This document shows positions 52,893-61,472 of a DNA stretch of 64,000 nt, piece after piece. The stretch is from contig NZ_MCAS01000019.1 in the NCBI RefSeq assembly GCF_003610895.1, positions 56,787 to 120,786 on the forward strand, given 5' to 3'. How positions within the stretch are numbered: the first letter of the stretch is position 1; every line of letters starts with the position of its first letter. This DNA is from Paraburkholderia fungorum. GTDB taxonomy: Bacteria; Pseudomonadota; Gammaproteobacteria; Burkholderiales; Burkholderiaceae. Position numbers and translations under genes: made by a program. The notes beneath the pieces were generated by a model. It worked only from the letters and a program-made list of their open reading frames with translations. It was not told where the DNA came from and made no database searches.

Positions 52893-53936
52893 ATGGCTTA
52901 CGAAGCAGCTTCAGAACGCTATTCGGACATGCAATACCGCGTCTGCGGCAAGTCGGGTCTCAAACTGCCGGCGCTGTCGCTGGGCCTGTGGCACAACTTC
53001 GGCGATACCACGCCGATCTCCACACAGCGCGATATCCTGCGCACGGCCTTCGACCTGGGCATCACGCACTTCGATCTCGCCAACAACTATGGGCCGCCGT
53101 ACGGCAGCGCCGAAACCAATTTCGGCAGGCTCTTCAAAGACGACTTCAAGCCGTATCGCGACGAACTCCTGATTTCGTCGAAAGCGGGTTGGGACATGTG
53201 GCCGGGTCCGTACGGGCAGGGCGGCGGCTCGCGCAAATATGTACTCGCGAGCCTCGATCAGAGCCTGCAGCGCATGGGCCTCGACTACGTCGACATCTTC
53301 TATTCGCACCGTTTCGATGCCGATACGCCGCTCGAAGAAACCGCCGGTGCATTGGCGAGCGCCGTGCAGCAGGGCAAGGCGCTATACATCGGTATTTCGT
53401 CATACTCGGCCGCCAAGACGCTCGAAATGGCCAGGCTGCTTGCCGAGTACAAGGTGCCCCTCCTGATCCATCAACCCGCGTACAACATGCTTAACCGCTG
53501 GATGGAACGCGAACTGTTGGACACGCTCGAGAAAGTCGGCGCGGGCGCCATCGCGTTCACGCCGCTCGCGCAGGGTTTGCTCACCGGCAAGTATCTGAAC
53601 GGCGTGCCCGAAGACGCGCGGGTCAACAAGCCGGGCGGCGGTTCGTTGAAGCAGGAGCATCTGAGCCCGGAAAATATCGAACACGTGCGCAAGCTCAACG
53701 ACATCGCGCAGCGTCGCGGACAAAGCCTCGCGCAAATGGCGCTGGCCTGGGCGCTGCGCGACCCGCGCGTGACGTCGGTGCTGATCGGCGCAAGCCGTGC
53801 GGAACAGGTGCGCGAGAACGTGGGGGCGCTGAAGAATCTCGCGTTCTCGAAGGAAGAGCTGGCGGAGATCGACCACTACGCGACGGAAGGTGGCATTAAC
53901 CTGTGGGAAAAACCGTCGACGGATCAGGCGATCTGA
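52893..53936 (+). CDS. mgrA: aldo-keto reductase (YghZ / L-glyceraldehyde-3-phosphate reductase type)
   Basis: A 347-residue NADPH-dependent aldo-keto reductase. The catalytic tetrad is visible: Asp in THFDLANNYGPPYGSAE, Tyr in the same segment, Lys in LLISSKAGWDMWPGPYG and His in VDIFYSHRFDADTP. The terminal VTSVLIGASRAEQVRENV binds the cofactor. The WDMWPGPYGQGG loop is typical of the YghZ (methylglyoxal/L-GAP reductase) subgroup. A terminator follows at 53966. Confidence 0.9.
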   Translation: MAYEAASERYSDMQYRVCGKSGLKLPALSLGLWHNFGDTTPISTQRDILRTAFDLGITHFDLANNYGPPYGSAETNFGRLFKDDFKPYRDELLISSKAGWDMWPGPYGQGGGSRKYVLASLDQSLQRMGLDYVDIFYSHRFDADTPLEETAGALASAVQQGKALYIGISSYSAAKTLEMARLLAEYKVPLLIHQPAYNMLNRWMERELLDTLEKVGAGAIAFTPLAQGLLTGKYLNGVPEDARVNKPGGGSLKQEHLSPENIEHVRKLNDIAQRRGQSLAQMALAWALRDPRVTSVLIGASRAEQVRENVGALKNLAFSKEELAEIDHYATEGGINLWEKPSTDQAI

Positions 53937-53965
53937 TCGCACTGCGCTTGATGCCGTAGCAGCAG

Positions 53966-53994
53966 AAAAGCCGCCCGTGAGCGGCTTTTTTTTC
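53966..53994 (+). terminator. terminator of the aldo-keto reductase gene
   Basis: AAAAGCCGC / GCGGCTTTTTTTT hairpin with loop CCGTGA, 30 bases after the stop codon. Confidence 0.9.
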
Positions 53995-54096
53995 GATGCG
54001 TTCAAGCACACACGTTCCCCGCGCAGCGGCCGAAGCGACTGCGTTCAGTCGAACGAACCATCGGCGAAGCGTGGAGGCCGTCTTCGCCGGACCGCG

Positions 54097-54282
54097 CTAA
54101 ACCAGCGCAGGCAAGCCCTCGACCAGCACGACCGCGAATACCACGCCGAGCAGCGCGCCGAGTACCCGCAGCGCGTTGTGACGCAACTCCGTCTTGCAGG
54201 GAAGCGCACCGACAAACAACGCGCCAGCCAGCGCCATCGGAATGACCAGGATGAAATCGCCAATCGTGAAGTAGGTCGTCAT
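54097..54282 (-). CDS. small hypothetical membrane protein
   Basis: A 61-residue protein, MTTYFTIGDFILVIPMALAG at the N-terminus, with two hydrophobic segments (about residues 8-28 and 40-58) around a short polar loop KTELRHNA. A very good ribosome site (TAAGGAGACGGGT) precedes the ATG at 54282, which supports it being real. No family recognised. It is convergent with the aldo-keto reductase gene, about 160 bases apart. Confidence 0.65.
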   Translation of the reverse strand: MTTYFTIGDFILVIPMALAGALFVGALPCKTELRHNALRVLGALLGVVFAVVLVEGLPALV

Positions 54283-54642
54283 ACCCGTCTCCTTATTTAG
54301 TACTGGCGCGGGCAGTGGCTCTATTTCTGGAGTCATGCACTGCCAACGCTCGATTCGAGTATAGGCGACGGTTAGATTAACATAACAACGCTTTGCGGCG
54401 CTGCAGCGCCGTCTTCGCAGGCTGCTGAACCCGTTGCCGCAAGGGTTCGCAGGATTGGCGCGGCGCAGCAAAAACACTGCGAAAAATGAAGTGTTTGCTT
54501 ACACGGTCCTTACTTTTCAGGCCGGTTCGATGCGCCGCGGATGGTTCTCGCGTGACTGGGATCTGCTCCACGCAAGCCCTTCACGCATGATCTCCCTGCC
54601 GTGCCCAGGCCTGCTTTCCCGACGCGGACCAGCAGCCCTGCC
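54283..54642. other. noncoding region with palindromes
   Basis: About 360 bases without a gene. It contains a 16-base perfect palindrome CGGCGCTGCAGCGCCG at 54396-54411 and a hairpin GAACCC...GGGTTC at about 54427-54448. It separates the small membrane protein (5' side) from the MFS gene (3' side) on the minus strand, so one hairpin may act in termination of the MFS transcript. Confidence 0.4.
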
Positions 54643-55947
54643 TCACGCGGCGGCGCGCTCGCGTTGACGCAAAAACGTGGCGGCGACGATACCGATGACG
54701 AGCAACGCGCCCACCAGTCCAGCAACGCCGTTCCAGCCATAACCGGCCCATACATGGCCGCCATAAGAGCCGACCACGCTCGAGCCGATGTAATACGCGA
54801 GCAGATACAGCGCGGCCGCTTGCCCCTTCGCTTCTTTCGCGAGGCGTCCGACCCAGCCGCTCGCCACCGAATGTCCGGCGAAGAAACCGAAGGTCACGCA
54901 GGCGATCCCGATTGCAATTGCCGTGATCGGATGGAGCATCGTGAGCGCGAGTCCGAGCGCCATCAGCAGCAGGCTGCCGGTCAGCACGCGAGCCCGGCCG
55001 AACATGTCGGCCATGCGGCCCGACCACGGCGAGGCAACCACGCCCGTCAGATAGACGACGAAAATCGCGCCGATCTCCGTCTGGCTCAGCAGGTAAGGCG
55101 GGGCGAGCAGCCGATAGCCGATGTAGTTGTACAGCGTAACGAAACTGCCCATCAACACGAAGCCGAGCAGAAACAGCAGCGGCAAACCGGGTCGCGTGAA
55201 TTGCTTCAGCAGGGCGGCGCGGTGATGGGTAAAGCCGAGCCCACGACGCGGCACAAAATGGCGTGATGGCGGCAGCAGCGCGCGAAACGCGAGCATGGAG
55301 AGAATGCCGAGCACGCCGATCGTGCCGATTGCCACGCGCCACGAAAACAGATCCGCGACCACGCCCGTAATCACGCGCCCCGCCATCCCGCCGATCGCCG
55401 TGCCGCCGACATACAGCCCCATCGCGAGACCGAGTCCATCGGGGTGAACTTCTTCCGCGAGGTAGGCCATCGCAACTGCGGGAACACCGCCGAGCGCGAG
55501 TCCTTCGAGCGTGCGCAGCACGAGCAGTTGATGCCAATGCGGCGCGATCGACACGCCTATCGTCAATAACGCGGACAGCGTGAGTGATGTGGTCATCAGC
55601 TTGTGACGGCTCCAGCCTTCCGAGACGAAGCCGGCCACGAATATGGCGAGCGCGAGCGCTGCTGTCGTTAGCGAGAGCGACAGGCTGCTCTGTGCCGGTG
55701 TCACGCTGAATGCTGTCGAGAAAGCAGGCAGCAGGGGCTGTACGCAATACAACAACGAGAAAGTGGCGTAACCGGCGAACAGCAACGCGATGCTGGCGCG
55801 CCAATAAGCACGTGTGCCGCGTTCGAGATAAGGCGTGTAGGAGGCGTCAGGCACGGCAGTGGAGGCAGAGGCAGATGGAACAGATGAAGCAGACGAAGCA
55901 GGAACAGCCGAAGCAGCAGTCCGGTGACATTCCGGCGATGCGGTCAC
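54643..55947 (-). CDS. MFS transporter (YnfM-like)
   Basis: A 434-residue major-facilitator exporter. Twelve hydrophobic segments follow a 45-residue Ser/Ala-rich cytoplasmic head. LYCVQPLLPAFSTAFSVTPA and SLSLTTAALALAIFVAG are typical of the YnfM/drug-efflux branch, and EGLALGGVPAVAMAYLAEE is in the middle of the first half. The substrate is unknown. The long low-complexity N-terminus could mean the true start is later. Confidence 0.8.
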   Translation of the reverse strand: MTASPECHRTAASAVPASSASSVPSASASTAVPDASYTPYLERGTRAYWRASIALLFAGYATFSLLYCVQPLLPAFSTAFSVTPAQSSLSLSLTTAALALAIFVAGFVSEGWSRHKLMTTSLTLSALLTIGVSIAPHWHQLLVLRTLEGLALGGVPAVAMAYLAEEVHPDGLGLAMGLYVGGTAIGGMAGRVITGVVADLFSWRVAIGTIGVLGILSMLAFRALLPPSRHFVPRRGLGFTHHRAALLKQFTRPGLPLLFLLGFVLMGSFVTLYNYIGYRLLAPPYLLSQTEIGAIFVVYLTGVVASPWSGRMADMFGRARVLTGSLLLMALGLALTMLHPITAIAIGIACVTFGFFAGHSVASGWVGRLAKEAKGQAAALYLLAYYIGSSVVGSYGGHVWAGYGWNGVAGLVGALLVIGIVAATFLRQRERAAA

Positions 55948-56362
55948 GAAACAATCTCCCCGGGGAACACAACGTATTCAAAGGAGTTAAGGATACGCTG
56001 AAAAAGCCGTGCGAGTGCGCGACGAACGAGGGCTGCCGGCGTGAGTATTCGCTTTTTGCGCTGACGGCATGATTTTGAAATATCGCCCCGGCAGGGTTTA
56101 TGATGACCTCATTGCGACGCGTTACGCCCAGATCATCGGTTCGGCGCGTGGTAATCGGACTGCGTGAAATGACGGGCAAACAGCCTCGAGTTCACGCTTT
56201 CCATGGCCCCGCAAAACGGGAACAATGACTCGAACCTCTCACGCGTGTTACGCGCAGCAGATTGGGTGCGTACGCAACGTTATTGGCGAAGCGGCGCTTT
56301 TATCATCACCTTGACCGGCGCGGAAACCATAAAGCCGGCTATAGGAGAAACGGGGAAACATC
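55948..56362. other. divergent region between MFS gene and small ORF
   Basis: About 415 bases between divergent genes, so promoters for both are expected. No gene or known RNA motif was seen. The ribosome site of the downstream small ORF (GGGGAAACATC) lies at the right edge. Confidence 0.35.
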
Positions 56363-56575
56363 ATGCAAATCGGTTCCATTGTCCGCTCGGTGCATATCGC
56401 TGTACCGAAAGACGCACGTGGGATTGTCATGCGCATTCTCGGCGACATGGCGATGGTGGCCTGGTATGCCGGCGAGCCTGGCACGTCAGAGCATCTGAAC
56501 ACTGAACCCTTTTTCCTCGAAGATTTGATCGACACGGGCGAGCAGGTTCGCCCGGCAAGCGCGCAGGTGCACTGA
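56363..56575 (+). CDS. small hypothetical protein
   Basis: A 70-residue acidic-tailed protein, MQIGSIVRSVHIAVPKDARG at its start, with the middle MRILGDMAMVAWYAGEPGTS. The good ribosome site GGGGAAACATC and balanced composition support it being coding. No family is recognised. The compact beta-rich look suggests a small single-domain protein. It is followed by srkA after 110 bases. Confidence 0.6.
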   Translation: MQIGSIVRSVHIAVPKDARGIVMRILGDMAMVAWYAGEPGTSEHLNTEPFFLEDLIDTGEQVRPASAQVH

Positions 56576-56685
56576 TACGGGTTTGAGTCCGATTCATCGC
56601 GTTGTCATCACGTTGCAGCAGACAGTCAACCGCAACGTGAGCTGACGCCCTCGTCTTTGACGGCGGCGCGGCGCACAATGCGCAC

Positions 56686-57714
56686 ATGAACGACGACAAT
56701 CTCGACTCATCGGACGGCGCCAACAGCGCCGTCCCTTTCGCCCGGCTCAAGCCGGAAATCGTGCTCGACGCGCTCGACAGCGTGCTCAGCAGCGTTGGTG
56801 TGTACACCGACGGTCGCATGCTGCCGCTCAACAGCTACGAAAACCGCGTGTACCAGGTGGGCGTGGAAGACGGTCCACCGGTGGTCGCCAAGTTCTATCG
56901 TCCCGAGCGTTGGACCGACGCCGCCATTCTCGAAGAACACGCCTTTGTCGCCGATCTTGCCGCGCGTGAGATTCCGGCGGTGCCCGCACGTGTTTTCGAC
57001 GGCCGCACGCTGCATGCGTTCGACGGTTTCCGTTTCTCGATCTTCGAACGCCGTGGCGGCCGCGCACCCGATCTCGACCGGCGCGACACGCTTGAATGGC
57101 TCGGGCGTTTCATCGGCCGCATTCATGCGGTTGGGCAGACGCAGAACTACACAGAACGCCCCACGCTCGACATCAATACGTTCGGCTACGAGCCGCGCGA
57201 CTTCCTGCTGTCACACCGATTCGTGCCTGACGACGTGCGGCCGGCGTGGGAAGCCGTAGTGAATCTCGCGCTTGAAGGCGTTGAACGCGCATTTGAACGT
57301 GCCGGCGATATTCGCATGTTGCGAATGCACGGCGATTGTCATCCTAGCAATGTGTTGTGGACCGATGCGGGTCCGCATTTTGTCGACTTCGACGATAGCC
57401 GCATGGGTCCGGCGGTGCAGGATTTGTGGCTGTTGTTGCCGGGCGATCGTGCCGAGGCTTCGCGTGCGCTGGCGGATCTGCTGGCCGGCTACGAAGATTT
57501 CTGCGACTTCGAGCCGCGCGAACTGTATCTCGTCGAAGCGTTGCGCACGCTGCGGCTGATTCACTACCAGGCGTGGCTCGCGCGCCGCTGGGACGACCCG
57601 GCCTTTCCCGCGGCGTTTCCGTGGTTCAACACGCAGCGCTATTGGGAAGACCGCATTCTCGAGCTGCGCGAGCAGCTTGGCGCGATGCAGGAAGGGCCGC
57701 TCTGGCCGGTTTGA
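56686..57714 (+). CDS. srkA: stress-response kinase A (SrkA/YihE)
   Basis: A 342-residue aminoglycoside-phosphotransferase-fold Ser/Thr kinase that limits stress-induced death. The nucleotide-binding region is GRMLPLNSYENRVYQVG. The catalytic loop RMHGDCHPSNVLW (near residue 214) and the metal Asp in HFVDFDDSRMGPAVQDLW are complete. Length matches SrkA. It is convergent with the DUF3857 gene. Confidence 0.9.
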   Translation: MNDDNLDSSDGANSAVPFARLKPEIVLDALDSVLSSVGVYTDGRMLPLNSYENRVYQVGVEDGPPVVAKFYRPERWTDAAILEEHAFVADLAAREIPAVPARVFDGRTLHAFDGFRFSIFERRGGRAPDLDRRDTLEWLGRFIGRIHAVGQTQNYTERPTLDINTFGYEPRDFLLSHRFVPDDVRPAWEAVVNLALEGVERAFERAGDIRMLRMHGDCHPSNVLWTDAGPHFVDFDDSRMGPAVQDLWLLLPGDRAEASRALADLLAGYEDFCDFEPRELYLVEALRTLRLIHYQAWLARRWDDPAFPAAFPWFNTQRYWEDRILELREQLGAMQEGPLWPV

Positions 57715-57744
57715 GCGCTTGCGCGCAGGCACATCGGCGATCTT

Positions 57745-59646
57745 TCAGGGTGCCTGCGACGCCACGCTCGACGATTCCACCAGCGTCGATTTGACGATCA
57801 CTTCGGCGCGCACGTCGCGCCCGATCGCTTCGATCGCGGGACGCATCTTCGCGAAGTCCTCGGGTGTGCAGACATCGCTGTCGAAATGCGTGGTGCCGTC
57901 GCGCGCCATCGTCACCACGTTGCTAAGCGGATCGAACGTGTACTGCGACTGGAAATCGACGAAGCGGTCCTGGGTTCGCGCCGCTTCCGGCATGTCGAGC
58001 ACGCGGAAATTCGTGGGCAACTCAATGCGCGCGCGTTCATGCAATGTCAGGTTATGGCAGACGAATGGCTGTGTGCGCTGCCGTTCGCCTAGCCAGTAGC
58101 GTGTATCCGCGTCCAGGCCGCCGGCGAGACTCGTCAGCGCCGGAATCGATGCCGCCGCGCCCGGCACCACGAGACTTTCGAGCGTGCCTTTCATCGTGAT
58201 CGTCAATGGGCCGTCTGCCACGCTGAGGTCGTTGGTGGTCAGCGTGGCGGTGCCGCGCAGGTTGGCGCTGCGCAGCTCCGCCTGGATCGACTCCTCACGT
58301 TGCGCGGGCGTCTGCGTGCGCAACATGGCGCGTGCCTGTTCGGCGGTGGCGCCCGATGCCTCCAGCCGGTACGTGAAGCTTGCCGAGCCATCGGGTTCGA
58401 CCTTGATCGACAGGTCGGTGCTGCGTGTCGTTAGTTCGGTGGCCGGTGTTTGCGCGACTACTCCTTGATTGACGAGGACGGTAGGCCGGTTCATATCGGA
58501 CCACGGCAGAAAACCGAATTCGACATTCGACGCCGTGGAGTCGGCGTATTGCTGCAAATCGGGCAACCATGTGATGGCGTGATTGATGACGCCGTAGCCC
58601 GGCACGCTGGGCAACGTATAGATCGAGCCGCTGCTGATCAAGGCCGGGTCGTTGCGAACGCCGACCGCGTCGAGCAGCGCGCCGTATAACGCCACGTGAT
58701 CCTTGCAGTCGCCGTAGCGGTTCGCGAGGATTGCGCTCGCGCTGTGCGGCACGACCGAGCCGCGTCCGACATAGATCGCCACGTAGCGGATGTTGCGGCG
58801 TACCCAGTCGTACAGCGTCTTGGCTTTGTCGCGTGGCGTGCGGTCATGCGCGGTCAGGCTTTGCGCGAGACGCGTGACGCCGGCGTCGCTCGTGGTCGGG
58901 TCGGCGGAGGAGGCCTTGTAGCTGGCGGCGAACGTGGCGTAGTCCGGAAAGGTCGAGACCATCAGCCGGTCGCCATACGATACGTACGCGATCGAGCCGC
59001 GTTCGAGCCGGCTGAAATGCGCCTTGTCGTAACGATATTCGTAGCGTGTGCGGCCGTCACGCGTGACTGGTTGCAGTGCGGTGAAGCCGCGCGCATCGGC
59101 ATAAAGCGGCTTGTCGGCGGGCAGGTCGTAGATCAGGCGGAAGTTACGCGTCGGCACGAGATCGGGCGGCGTGAAGTCACTGAATTCGCCTGGCACGATC
59201 GGCTGCTTTTGCGTCTTGCGATAGGTGAGGTGTACGTGCGCGCCAGGTTCGACGGCGGGAAACACGATCACCTTTTCCTGGATGTCCTGAAACATCGGCG
59301 CATTGAATGAGCGGGCCTCCTGCACGTCGCGAATCTGGTCGGGCTGCACGTCGTGACGCACGCCGTCGGCGGTGGTCGTGTACGCCTCGAGGATCTGCAC
59401 GTCTGCCATATTGCGGTTGAACCAGACGTACTGCTGCGCCACCCGCGCGACGCCTGCCTCGTTGTTCACGCGCAGCGTCATCGAATCGAGCTTTGAGAAG
59501 GAGCCGTCGCCGTTGACGGTGAAGGTCTGCGTTTCGCCTTCGTTGGTATAGGGATCGTCCAGTTTGGCAGAGACGCTCGCGCTCGCGGCGTGGGTGCACG
59601 CAAGCCAGCCGACAGACGCGAGATAGACCCAGGAGGCGAGACGCAT
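57745..59646 (-). CDS. DUF3857 / transglutaminase-like exported protein
   Basis: A 633-residue protein with a signal peptide (residues about 1-23, MRLASWVYLASVGWLACTHA), a DUF3857 beta-sandwich domain (about 30-210) and a transglutaminase-like papain-fold domain. The Cys nucleophile lies in ANRYGDCKDHVALYGALL, with the His region VINHAITWLPD. The C-terminal third is beta-rich and unassigned. Such pairs occur in envelope proteins; the substrate is unknown. The ATG at 59646 is used because it begins the signal peptide; a longer frame starts at 59673. Confidence 0.82.
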   Translation of the reverse strand: MRLASWVYLASVGWLACTHAASASVSAKLDDPYTNEGETQTFTVNGDGSFSKLDSMTLRVNNEAGVARVAQQYVWFNRNMADVQILEAYTTTADGVRHDVQPDQIRDVQEARSFNAPMFQDIQEKVIVFPAVEPGAHVHLTYRKTQKQPIVPGEFSDFTPPDLVPTRNFRLIYDLPADKPLYADARGFTALQPVTRDGRTRYEYRYDKAHFSRLERGSIAYVSYGDRLMVSTFPDYATFAASYKASSADPTTSDAGVTRLAQSLTAHDRTPRDKAKTLYDWVRRNIRYVAIYVGRGSVVPHSASAILANRYGDCKDHVALYGALLDAVGVRNDPALISSGSIYTLPSVPGYGVINHAITWLPDLQQYADSTASNVEFGFLPWSDMNRPTVLVNQGVVAQTPATELTTRSTDLSIKVEPDGSASFTYRLEASGATAEQARAMLRTQTPAQREESIQAELRSANLRGTATLTTNDLSVADGPLTITMKGTLESLVVPGAAASIPALTSLAGGLDADTRYWLGERQRTQPFVCHNLTLHERARIELPTNFRVLDMPEAARTQDRFVDFQSQYTFDPLSNVVTMARDGTTHFDSDVCTPEDFAKMRPAIEAIGRDVRAEVIVKSTLVESSSVASQAP

Positions 59647-59762
59647 GGCAGGCAGGTGTCCGGAGAACGGCAAAGTTGACGGGATCGCCAGCTAGAGTCG
59701 ATTTACGCCGCGTGAATGTCAAGCGGATACCGCGCATTGCGATTGAGCAAATGGCTCAGTTA

Positions 59763-59781
59763 TGTAATGATATCCATTCTC
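59763..59781 (+). promoter_or_regulatory. Fur-box-like operator
   Basis: TGTAATGATATCCATTCTC matches 14 of 19 positions of the classical Fur consensus GATAATGATAATCATTATC and continues with the AATT seen in Burkholderia Fur sites. It overlaps the predicted -10 region (TTGCGA at 59738, 17-18 bases, TATGTA at 59761). It lies about 205 bases upstream of the PepSY gene. Confidence 0.55.
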
Positions 59782-59986
59782 AATTGAAAGGCGCCGCCAG
59801 CTTTCTGTCACATTTCTCCTCCTCTGTGACTGCCAGCCAGCCTCTCAGCCGGACGGCCTGGACCGCAAGCCGGGTTTGTCCGGCCCTTCCTTTCAAACTT
59901 TCCTTTACCGCTGGTGTGAGCGAGCGCCTTGTCGTCGCGCGTCGCACGTTGGCGAGGGTTTAACTTGCTGCGCCTGGAGCCTGGAT

Positions 59987-60727
59987 GTGAACGCGCCTGA
60001 TTCGATCGATATGAAACCAGCTGTTGGTGGCGGTACGCAGTACACGGCTCATACGCCGGAGCGCGGTCATCATCTGATGGACGACGCCGAGCAGGCGGCG
60101 CGGCGCCAGCGTTCGCGGCGGGCGAATTTCATCAAGTGGTTGCGCAAGGTGCACGGCTGGGTTGGGCTGTGGGGTGCGGTGCTGGGATTGATGTTCGGCG
60201 CGACCGGGTTTTTGCTGAACCATCGGGGCGGGCCATTGAAGGTGTCGTCGGGTGAGCCGCAGGTCGAAGAGATGCAGATTCCTGTGCCGCAGAAGGGGCT
60301 GGGTTCGCCGATGGAGATGGCGAAGTGGCTCAAGGGCGAGTTGAAGATCGACGGCAAGCCGGGGCGGGTGAAACGTGAGCCGGCGCATCCGGTGGCGTGG
60401 GGCGAGCGCAGCACGATACAGCCGGAGTTCTGGCAGGTCGGGATTTTTGGGCCCACTCAGAATGTGCAGGCCGAGTATTGGGTCGGGAATGGGTTTGTTG
60501 CGGTGAAACGTACGCAGAACTCGTTTCTTACGACGATGAATAATCTGCACCGTGGTGTGGGGTTGAGTGTTGGGTGGGTTTTGCTGATCGATACGATTGC
60601 CGGTGGGATGATTTTGTTGTCGTTGACCGGCGTGTTGCTTTGGACTGAGTTGAATAAGCGGCGTGTAGTTGGGGTGGTTTTGATTGGTGGGTCGGTGGTT
60701 GCTGCTGTGGTTTGTGGATTGATTTAA
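59987..60727 (+). CDS. PepSY-associated membrane protein
   Basis: A 246-residue inner-membrane protein of the PepSY-TM type. An N-terminal cytoplasmic part (to about residue 52, Arg/Ala-rich) leads to a hydrophobic segment with WVGLWGAVLGLMFGATGFLL. A periplasmic domain follows (about 82-175), then two more hydrophobic segments at the end. Such proteins adjoin iron-siderophore receptors or are iron-regulated, consistent with the upstream Fur-like site. The GTG start has CTGGAGCCTGGAT upstream; an ATG at 60011 is possible. Its 3' end is unusually G/T-rich. Confidence 0.72.
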   Translation: MNAPDSIDMKPAVGGGTQYTAHTPERGHHLMDDAEQAARRQRSRRANFIKWLRKVHGWVGLWGAVLGLMFGATGFLLNHRGGPLKVSSGEPQVEEMQIPVPQKGLGSPMEMAKWLKGELKIDGKPGRVKREPAHPVAWGERSTIQPEFWQVGIFGPTQNVQAEYWVGNGFVAVKRTQNSFLTTMNNLHRGVGLSVGWVLLIDTIAGGMILLSLTGVLLWTELNKRRVVGVVLIGGSVVAAVVCGLI

Positions 60728-60840
60728 GGTTCGGTTTTTTTGCCTGCGCGGCGCTTGGTTGTCTGGTTGTCTGTGGTGTTGGCCTTTCCTTAGTCTGGCT
60801 TTTTCTTTGGCCTTTCCTTGATTTGCTATTGGTTTATTAG
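60728..60840. other. G/T-skewed spacer with short direct repeats
   Basis: Spacer with almost no C or A on the plus strand at its start. GGCCTTTCCTT occurs twice (60781 and 60809). No gene. Confidence 0.6.
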
Positions 60841-61140
60841 TGTTGCCCCTGTGCGGGGCGGCACTTACTTTCTTTGCCGCCGCAAAGAAAGATAAGCAAA
60901 GAAAGCGGCTCAAACCGCCAGCCCATAAGCGGGTCCCCCGCACAGCTACGGTAGTGGTGCATCTGGAATCTGTGTTCTCGCACATTCCGCGTCAGTGACA
61001 AGGGCGTCATACTTCCGGCGGCGCTGCGCGCGCCGAGGCCCATTCCAGAAAAACAATCAGTTATGCGAAGCACACCTTGGTTTCCCATGCAGACCCATCC
61101 GCGACGCACGTAGTGCGGAGTGGGAGCGGATGAGCCCTTT
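60841..61140. repeat. dispersed-type intergenic repeat (Paraburkholderia-like)
   Basis: About 300 bases without a gene, resembling a repeat I recognise from Paraburkholderia intergenic regions. It opens with GCCCCTGTGCGGGGCGGC and a strong hairpin CTTTCTTTGC-CGCC-GCAAAGAAAG at 60868-60891, extended to CTTA/TAAG by one bulge. Near its right end CATCCGC and GCGGATG (61090-61133) enclose a smaller GCAC/GTGC hairpin. Insertion sequence B has its left end here. Copy number elsewhere cannot be seen from this window. Confidence 0.55.
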
Positions 61141-61143
61141 TAT

Positions 61144-61156
61144 ATGGACGCCTCCC
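61144..61156 (-). repeat. inverted repeat of element B (right end)
   Basis: ATGGACGCCTCCC, perfect 13-base complement of 63953-63965. Confidence 0.85.
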
Positions 61157-61208
61157 ATTTGCCAAGGAATCGTGTGTGTTGGTGGACAGGAAGGCTGCGG
61201 TTTTATAC

Positions 61209-61221
61209 ATGGCCTCGTCCC
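61209..61221 (-). repeat. inverted repeat of element A (right end)
   Basis: ATGGCCTCGTCCC, perfect complement of 62579-62591. Confidence 0.88.
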
Positions 61222-61472
61222 GTTTGCCAAATGGTCTGATCTACTGCAGGCAGGTGCTGGATTGCATATATACGTTCGGCCTGTTTGTGGCACACATGTG
61301 CCTGGCCCCAATGGATTTCGCCCGGCGACTCCTTCATATATCCTCGGCTTCGTGAGCCCTAAGACCGCGCAGGTTTTGTCGCCGACGGTCCAACCTGTTT
61401 GCCATTGAATCAGATCATTTGTGCAATCGATGGAGGGGTAAGGTTATTGCAGCCGTGCTGTCATCGTCCTGA
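61222..61472 (-). ncRNA. candidate seekRNA/bridge RNA locus of element A
   Basis: About 250 noncoding bases between the transposase stop and the right inverted repeat, where IS1111 elements encode their guide RNA. Matching segments also occur in element B: the hairpin GGCT-TCGTG-AGCC (61346-61358), a 12-base spacer, then AGGTT...AACCT (61371-61396) enclosing GTCG/CGAC. Intervening loops differ between A and B, as expected for donor and target loops. The strand is inferred as that of the transposase. Confidence 0.55.
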
